64,000 nt of DNA from Trebouxia sp. TZW2008 (Eukaryota; Chlorophyta; Trebouxiophyceae; Trebouxiales; Trebouxiaceae). Under the pieces are notes generated by a model. It had not been told where the DNA came from. It did not search any database and saw nothing but the letters and a program-made list of their open reading frames with translations. Both the position numbers and the translations under genes were made by a program. Numbering within the stretch: position 1 is the first letter of the stretch; every line of letters begins with the position of its first letter. Where the stretch lies: contig BDIU01000035.1 of NCBI GenBank assembly GCA_002118135.1, forward strand, positions 186,001-250,000. The letters run 5' to 3'. Shown here piece by piece: positions 56,111 through 64,000 of this stretch.

Positions 56111-59100
56111 ATGCATGTGCGAAGCAGTACAACGATTCATGATGCAGCTCTGGGAAAGGCAGGCTACAAAAGCATTCTGGAGGGTGCTTTCATCATGGGC
56201 TGTTGGGCTGGTCAAGATCACCTCAGGCAGATCAGAGCTTGCCACTCACATGCAGACATGGAGCCCATTTTCACCACTCAGGTATGCATGAGTTCATTGA
56301 GGAAGGGCTTGATGTCCTTCTTGTTGCTGGGGCTATTGAAGCATTCTCAACCTGAAAGGCAATTGCTGTCAAAGATCACAACCTACATTTCTGTGCAAGA
56401 TTGATGTCTATGTTCACTTGTGCCTTGCTTCTTTGTACATGGAACACTTTCAAAAGCTTTGCATCCAGTCAAGGCTGTATGCAATGCAATTCCCACCATA
56501 AGTCTGTCACCGCTCATCAGCTTCGGAATGCACATCTGTTTCGCTGTCATTTGGTTGTAGTGCATGTCTTGACTGCTGTGTTCTGAGCGCAGTTGGGTGA
56601 AACATTGAGGTTTCAGGACTTGAGCGAGGCCTTGAGCTGCAGCATCCCACATGTGCATCTGCATCAGTGGACCATAATTGAAGGAGGTTTTCCAAGGCTG
56701 CTCTTAGATCAGGCAAGCCTTGCAGTACCACCAGCATTGATTTGATGTCAAAGGTGCATTGCAATGAAGCACTGTGTTGGACTGTTGTCGTCAGAATCTG
56801 CAGTGATGGTGTGCAATCAACTGCTGCAGCCATGCACATAGTACACATAGTAAACTTGTTTGCATCTGTCAAAACGCATAAGGCTTCCTTGAGATTCAAA
56901 AGTTGCACTGTATTCTGTGGTTCTCCAACGTAAGACAGGCTTCTGGCAAACCTCAATCAAGCTTTCCTGAGGGAGACTTGATGCCTTTTGCATTGTAAGT
57001 GCATAATGATGCTCATGACCGTAAGCAAACTTCTGAAGTTGCGGCTCTGCTATAGGTGGCACACGCCAACTACCAGGAGCGTGCCAGCCAATGCATGGCT
57101 TACTTTGATGCTCAGACAAAGCTGCAGCAGCCTCATGTTTCACAGCGCCAGCAGCAGGGATTGCGTGAGGAGCTGGATGCGCTTGTTGAGAGAATATGTG
57201 GCAGGTAAGGCATGCTGACTTGTCTTTCACAAGGTGTAAGTTTCAGGGAGCTGCATCACAGATAGTTCCCTTGCGGCGTTGCCCATTGTTCAGGTGATTA
57301 TGTTGTGTCTGGATGGAGGCTTGTCTGTTTCACATGTCACCCGCTTGAGAAATGAAGGTCAGATTAATATGCACGATGCTTGACAGCATTCAATCAAGTC
57401 ATGTAGTCTCATGGGTTTATGGTGGAACTTGGCAAGACCCTCTCATGGCTGTCCTAAAGTGATGCTTCTGCTGACTGCAGGCAGTCAGATGATGTGTATG
57501 ACAACATTGATCTGGACTGGCAAGCACAGGAAGAGGTCAGCTTCTGCATCATCTGCATTGACCCATCACATTGCACAACTCTGTCAAGTATGCATAGTTG
57601 CACATATCTGTCAAGTGTGCATTCATGCATGGCTATGCTAAGAAGACATGTCAAACCTGTCAAGTCAACACTTGATGCCTTGCTACTTGAGGCACTGAAA
57701 CCCGGCTTCAAGCCATGTGCTGTGTAAATAACACAGCTTGAGCCATGTTGCCAGACAATTGCTTGTAGGCTTTTTGATGCAGCCTAAAAGGCTGCTCCCA
57801 ATGCCGCAGCTTGATCAGCATGCATGTCTCTGTTGCTCTGAGCCACGAGTCATGACACCGTGCGTGCGCCTGCCTGTATTGTTTCATGAGCATGCACTCA
57901 AGGCTCCAAACAGTACACACCGACATGTGCTCACAGGAGACCAAGCAGTTCTATGCAAAGATGTGCCTGGGCAAAGTAAGACCTTCTGATGTCCAGCCTG
58001 GATCAGCACTGCCAAGCATCTCCACTGCTGTCAAGTCTGAGCACCATGGCAGAGAGGCACAGACTGATGCACAGACAAAACCCCTTGTTAGCCAAAAGCA
58101 TGCCAGCACTCTGGCAGCTGAAACTGGTCAGGAACAAGTACCAGAAGGCCTGAATGAGGTCCGCTCTAGACTGCAAGAGGTCTTACAGCATCTGCCATTC
58201 CAAGATGTTGTGGAGGCTGTTTCGCCACGGATTCACGTTTCAGAGTCAGGTGCACAGGGGGTTTCAGCAGCTGTCTTGCCTGCCACCACTGCCATAGCTG
58301 TGGCTGATGGCACTGCGACGGTCTCACCCAGTCAGGCAAAGGCCAAGACCAGTCCACTTGGCAAGGCAAAGGTCCACTCAAAGCATGCAAAGCAAGAGGT
58401 TTCACCTCTGAAGAAAGCCAAGGCTGGCCCGTCCAATGCTGCTGATACCCAAGGCCAGCCTGCCCCAGCTGCAGACAGCCCCTCCCCAGCTGTGGCCAAG
58501 GCTGCCCGCCCAGCAGCTGCACCTGCTAGCTCACAGACCTCATCACCCGCTAAAGCTGCAGCCAGCGTCTCCACAGCTGTGGCAAAGCCTGTGCGCAAGT
58601 CAGCCACAGCTGCCACCTCACAGGCCTCAGCACAGGCTCCAGCTGCAGACGCCACACCACCGCCAGTCATCACAGTGCCAGTTGTCTGCAATAAGCTTCG
58701 GGGTGTTTTTGATGCCACAGCCACCATGGTCATTCCATTGATAGGGTCTCGCTGCCGGCCATCCAAGTTTGCAGACAGAGCTGGCCAAGTCGATGTCAAA
58801 AAGTGGAAGGAGATTATCCGCATTGACTTGGGTGAGGGTCAGCTCGGCATAACCCTTGGGCAGTGGCTCAAGGCTGCCACCATACCAAAGCGACAGCGCA
58901 AGTCAAAGGCAACAAATGGCGGCGATGCAACTGCTGTCAGTCCTCAGTATGTCACAGAGCAGCCGCCATCTAAAACTGTCAGCCCAGCAGGTTCTGCAGA
59001 GCAGCAGCCAGCTGCCGATGCTTATGGTGTTGCTGGTGGTGTTGGTGCTGCTGGTGCTGATGCAAATGCTGCCAGTTCACCAGGTGGTGCTGTGGCGCAG

Positions 59101-62100
59101 CAGCCAACTGCTGCTGCTGCTGCTGCTGGAAGAAACGGTGGTGCTGATACTGGGCCAAGCAACTCTCCTGCAAGTTCCAAGCCTGCAAAGCTTTTCAAGC
59201 ATGTGAGTGACACCTTTGCTTTCCTTGTGCTTTGTAGTCCCTGAAGGGAGGTGCAATGGCATATCAGCTATGCTCCTGACTGGGCATGTGGATCTGCATC
59301 ATGACTGCCATGCATTGATCGGGTGATGAGCTGTTAGCTGCATCTGACTTTCTTGCTGTCAGAGACAACATGTCCTGCTAGCAGTTAGCTTGTTGGTGAA
59401 GCGTACAGGTCAAAACACAGCACAGCTTCAGCATAAGACATCGTCTTGCATGCATGCCTAGTTTGCCGTCTGTCTACACAGACACCTTGCTCAATGATAT
59501 CAAGTACAACTTGCATCGTGACATCAGGTGTCAATAAATGCAGTGTCAACTCTAGACTATGCAGCTATCTTGTACCACTGCATGGTGCGCATAGCTTAAA
59601 GCTGTCCAAATTGCTACCTTGCTGTTGTGCAACAGGCCAGCGCTTCTTCTTGCATTACATAGATGCATACAGCATTCAGGTCTTATTGCTATGTAGACCA
59701 AGTTGCTCGATGTGCCACAGTGAATGACAAGGGAAGGTACTTCGCAAATTCCATGTATGCATGGTAGATCAGCAAGGACAGCAATGTCATTCATAGTCTC
59801 ACCACTGTATGCAGGAGCATAACACGCCAGGAGTGCCTTGTCCAGCCTGCGCAGAGAAGCGTCGGTTGAAGCGCCTTGCTACAGATTCAGCAGCCACATC
59901 TCCAGCCTTGACACCTGATGCCAGTCCTGTACAGGGAAACAAGAAGCAGAAGCCCAACAGGTTTTGTGAGGCAGCTGATGGCCTGCAGGCCAACAATACT
60001 GCAACAGCTGCAGCTGGCAAAGAGGTGGAGACAGCAACCGCAACCAAGAATCAGAAGCGCAAGCGCAGCATATTCTCTGAGGAAGATGAAGACCTGCAAG
60101 CAGAGACAGCTGGATCGGCTACAATTTTTGAAGAGCATGTCACAGCAGCAGCAAATACAGCGGCTCATAGCCTGCAGGCCGACATTGCTGGCTCAGCTGC
60201 AGCTGGCAAGGACCTTGGAACAGCAACCGCAAAGCCAGCAGCTGACGACTCACAACCTGAACTGGCCAATGAGGGAGAACTGAAGAAGAAGGAAAAGAAG
60301 AAGAAGAGGCAGTTGTCAGATGTGGCTAGTCCAGATGATGAGAGGAAACTTCAGAAGAAGAAGGAGAAGAGGAGGAAGAAGGAGAAGGAGAAGGAGAGAC
60401 AGGCGTTGGACATGGCCAGTCCAGATGCTGCCAGCCCGGCTCTGGATACTGGCAAGGTAGAGTCGGCAGAAGAGCAGAAGGGCACTGCAGAGAAGATGGC
60501 GAGTCCGTTTGCTGCATCTTCAGCTCAAAAGGCGACAAATGGTAAGCTCACTTGTGAGTGACAGCATCCAGCAACATGTCATACAGCAGCTGGCATCAAA
60601 AGGAGATGTAGCGTGGCAAATGCAGTATGTGCCCCTTCGTTTTTAGCATTGCATAGCTGCAGTATATTGGCAAGGTCATGATTCTTGCGCACTTACACAA
60701 AGTGTGTGTATTCCACATGTCATTGGTGGTCTTGAGCAGATGGGTTCATGAAACACAAACAGCACCTGCTACAGCGCTCATTGTATTGGCTGCAAGCACA
60801 GCTTGCTCTGACTATGCGCAAACATGCACCTTGACTGCATTTGTGAATGGTAACAACATATTCACTCACGTTTAACAATCGTGCCTGACAAGATGAGCAT
60901 TGGGCGCAAATCATGAGTTTCGACTGTTGTATCAGGTGACAAAAGCCTACACAAAGCTGCCAAGTCTCCAGCAAGCAAGCTGCCCTCCCCTAGCAAAGCC
61001 AAGCCATCCTCCAGCCACCCCCAGCCGTCTTCGCCCCTTTCAAAAGGCAATTCTGCTGCTGCTGGCAAAGTGGTTAAGTCCATGGCGTCTGCCTCATCTG
61101 CCAAAGCTACTGCCTCAAGCACTCCGACTCACCAGGCTGTCCTTGTAGAGGATGACTGCCTACAGCAGCAGGACGTACCTCCCCTGGTGACTTCTCCCAG
61201 CAGAGGCTCTTCACAGTCCAAGCCTGCTGCCGCTCACAAATCAACAGGCGCTCCCAGCTTGCCTGCGGAAAGGCTCAAGTCACCACCCCACTCATCTGTG
61301 CCTCACAGCCCCAAGCTCAAGCCCATCAGTGTACTGCCTTCATCACCTGAGCCTTCCAGTCCTGAGCTCAAGCCTGCTAGCTTGCTGCCTCCTTCACCTC
61401 AGCTGCCTGGTCACAAGGGCGCCAAAATCAGCTCGCCAAAAGCAGCAGTTAGATCTGCGCCGGTGAGCACAATGGTTTCGCCAAGCGAGACTCGGCCTGC
61501 AGCCATTGTCGCCCCGCAGTCAGGCTACATGTCACCAGACCTGGAAGCAGATCCCAGCCCAGGTGGCCAGCCCTCTGACCCCGTCAAAGCTGGTGGCAAG
61601 TCCACGCTTGCAGTAGACAGCTCACCAGCAGAAAAGGCTGCACAGCAAGGGGTGAAGTCAAGTGATGGTGCTACTGAAGAGCCAGCATCATCAACTGCTG
61701 CAGCAGTGGCTAGGGCACCAAACCCTCAGCGGTTCATAGCTTCCATCAGGGAGATCACAAAGCGCAAGCGCCCTACAAGTGCTGGCGATGCCAGCGCTCC
61801 TGCAAAGAAGAAGACAGCACCTGCCACAGCTGCAGCAACTGCTCCTGCTGCCAAGCCGGCAGCTAACACTGCGGCTGCAGGAGCAATTCCAAGGCAGGTG
61901 GGAGGGCTGGCAGCCATCAATCTGCCCCCTCCAAAGCCAACACGGCCTCCTGCCCCTGCCCCAGAAGAAGAGGAAGATGCTGCCCCATTGGCAAGGCCGT
62001 TCTGGGATGGGCCCCTGCCTGTAGGGTCAGGCCACTTCCACTGGTACCACCCCTTCGCCATTGGTCAGGAGGGGCACTTGGAGCAGCAGCCTAGACAAGA

Positions 62101-64000
62101 GCATCAGCCGCCCTCAAGGCAAATGCAACAGTTTCCTTCTGAGCTGTTCAGGCTGAACTCCAACACACTCAGTCCTAAGTCCCCTGATGAGCTTCCTTGT
62201 GCCTATCTAGGCTCTGGGCAGCTTGCTAGCCATCCCACAGTTGTGCACAGTGGAGACGTTGCACAAGACAACCAGAACCTCAAGCCATCTGACCCAAGAT
62301 GCAAGCCACTACCTTGTGACTTTGTGACAGAGCCCGTTGACATTTGTCAGCACATCAGCTGGGATGGTCCTGTGGCAGTGGCCAAGCTTGCTTCGACCAG
62401 CAGTCGTCAGACTGACCAGCTTCAACAGCAGTCCAGGCAGCATGCATGGGAGCAGCAGCCACAGCGTGCACAGCATGCCCATGAGTATCTGCGCTCTCTG
62501 TCATCTAGTGAGGGTCAGCAGCCCAGAACTCAACTGTCAGCAGCTGAGGCAACGCATGAAGACTATTTCCCTGAAGTGCCTGAGTATAGGAAAGCAGCTG
62601 AGGCAATGTATAAAGACTGGTCACCTGAAAAGCCTGATTACAGCAAAGCAGCTACATCTGAGGTCGTCCCTTCTGCCTCAGAAGCTGTTGCACCAGCTCA
62701 GGGCCGCACTGAACAGGCCCAGGGCTTTTCCAAACAGCCCCAGCATATGCGCCTGCAGTCACAGTCTTCAGGACACGAAGACAGAGCGCCTCAGGAGTCA
62801 CTGGCGCCTGTGGCAGCACACAGTCAGCAGCCACAGCATCAGTTCTTGCACTCACTTGGGTCAAGTCAGTCATCAGAGCATGATGTTTCACATGGCAACA
62901 GAGCTTCATCAGCCTCAGCATGGAACAGGCCTTCCACTCCACATGTTTTTGGCATTCCACGCATAGGGGCGGTGCCTACACAGCCTGATAGTGTTAGGCT
63001 GCAGCTGTCATACACTTGGGGTCAGGGCAGTACAGTGTCTGGGCAGATTGACTGTGTTGCATGGAGTTGGAGCACTCCTAGGGTGGGCAGACAGTGGGCG
63101 GCTGCAGGTGAGAACTTGCACTGGCTATGCATCACAGTGACATGCATCAGCAGCTTTCTCTGTCCGTATTAGCAGTATATCATGATTTTATGTATCAGCA
63201 GTTTGTTCATTGCACCTGCTCAATATGTAATACAGTCAGTACCCCTGCAATGACATATTGCTGAGGAGCTCTGCATGCATTTTGCAAATCACAGCTTGTA
63301 CTTTCTTGGCAGTATGTAATCAGAGAGCCACATGTGTAGGTCCTGCCAGCTTCATCCACATCGCTGTGATGTACAAGCAGGAGTCTTGTTCAACTTGCAT
63401 TGGCGCTGTTATGATGCCTGTATGCCTATTGCCTGTGTTGCCTGAGAATTTCCCTTGCAGACATCAGCGTATGCAGGATTACCACTGTTGGCGTCATCAA
63501 CAATTAACTTATTGTGACATTGCATTTGTGTTGTACTTGATGTTGTCTGTCGATTGAGCAATGTTTCTGTGTCAAGCAGGCTTTGCAGATGTTCCTCTCA
63601 GCCAAGTGCTATTCCAGCGACCACACGCCAGGTGGCTCTCCTATAATTATGTATTAAGCACCTCAGCTTGGGAGTCAAAGTTGTGTGAGACATGCAATGG
63701 AGACTTGGTTGTGCTGACTATGCCGGAGGACAGTCAAGACTTGAGAGGTCAGCTGGAGCTTGCACGCTTGGCTCAACTACTCAGGTAAGCACCTTGACAG
63801 ACTTGTGCTTTTCATGTGATCTGCGCACAACAATATATATAAGGTCAGGACCAGCAGGATAAGCTGAATCTGTTGACAGGCCTCAGTACACTGTACACGT
63901 GACCAAGCGAGAGCGCCAGCTCGTGATCATATACATGTCAAAGATTGTGTCCAGTAAAAATTGTGGCGAAACAATACGCTGCTTTGGCTTCAGCCTGGGC
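56111..64000 (+). CDS. Nuclear protein with a SAND-like domain and basic low-complexity regions (partial at right edge)
   Basis: Exons about 56111..56281, 57056..57204, 57481..57535, 57937..59202, 59815..60541, 60936..63107, 63580..63784 and 63880..>64000. From 56281 on, all phases agree. The fourth exon contains, at about 58675-58875, VPVVCNKLRGVFD, RPSKFADRAG, KKWKEIIRIDLG and LGQWLKAA. This pattern (small residue before FxxxAG, then KKWK and an IR strand) resembles SAND-type DNA-binding domains; the match is by eye and moderate. The next exon opens with VPCPACAEKRRLKR and includes very basic runs (KKKEKKKKRQ, KKKEKRRKKEKEKE). Exon 6 is Ser/Pro/Gln-rich. The 63580 exon (LCETCNGDLVVLTMPEDSQD) looks like a globular domain start. 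The N-terminal junction is unclear: ATG 56111 is in frame, but this may be the second half of the preceding gene. Likely chromatin-associated. Confidence 0.68.

Overview
The window looks like nuclear DNA of a chlorophyte green alga, probably trebouxiophyte-like. Genes are broken into many exons by GT-AG introns with strong CAG acceptors. There is a plant-type SHAQKYF MYB, a plant PDIL5-1-like thioredoxin protein, a plastid-type ABC1 atypical kinase and polyQ/Ser-rich nuclear proteins. Tandem and simple repeats are abundant and base composition is balanced. No operons, CRISPR arrays, rRNA genes or prokaryotic signals were seen. All gene models were built by hand: a junction was accepted only if the donor, acceptor and reading phase agreed.

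Layout, left to right: (1) the 3' end of a DIVARICATA-type MYB gene (+, 1-986). (2) A single-thioredoxin-domain PDI (-, 1571-2543), divergent from (3) an F-box-like gene (+, about 2.7-3.9 kb). (4) A polyQ, coiled-coil-like nuclear protein gene (+, 5891-12257). (5) A 12-exon ubiquitin-specific protease gene (-, 13453-19960). (6) An 8-exon GH32 beta-fructofuranosidase/invertase-like gene (-, 21383-26721). (7) A poorly resolved minus-strand gene (about 27.5-28.65 kb), divergent from (8) a 12-exon coiled-coil, Pro/Met-rich protein gene (+, 28783-33451). (9) A 14-exon ABC1K kinase gene with a long C-terminal tail (+, 33868-43962). (10, 11) A head-to-head pair of paralogous secreted HExxH + LysM proteins (-, 45068-46495; +, 46956-48579). 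(12) A SUMO-interaction-motif, low-complexity gene (+, from 49489) leading into (13) a SAND-like-domain gene that runs off the right edge. These last two may be one gene.

The most unusual signal is not a gene. In at least five genes, pieces of DNA spanning an exon-intron boundary have been tandemly copied, and the extra copies sit decaying inside introns, often still carrying a splice site. The extreme cases are in the ABC1K gene. One intron holds about eleven copies of the acceptor plus exon-start segment of its own final exon. Another holds four copies, at 52-53 bp spacing, of the acceptor plus start of the next exon. The GH32 gene carries three 180-bp-spaced copies of a beta-sandwich exon, at least two of them frame-compatible. 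The polyQ gene, the USP gene and the PDI gene show further examples. Three GC-AG introns with the AG|GCAAG donor also occur.

The genes are unrelated housekeeping, regulatory and secreted functions with no shared pathway. The only clear functional neighbourhoods are the divergent promoters and the inverted pair of secreted zincin-like proteins.
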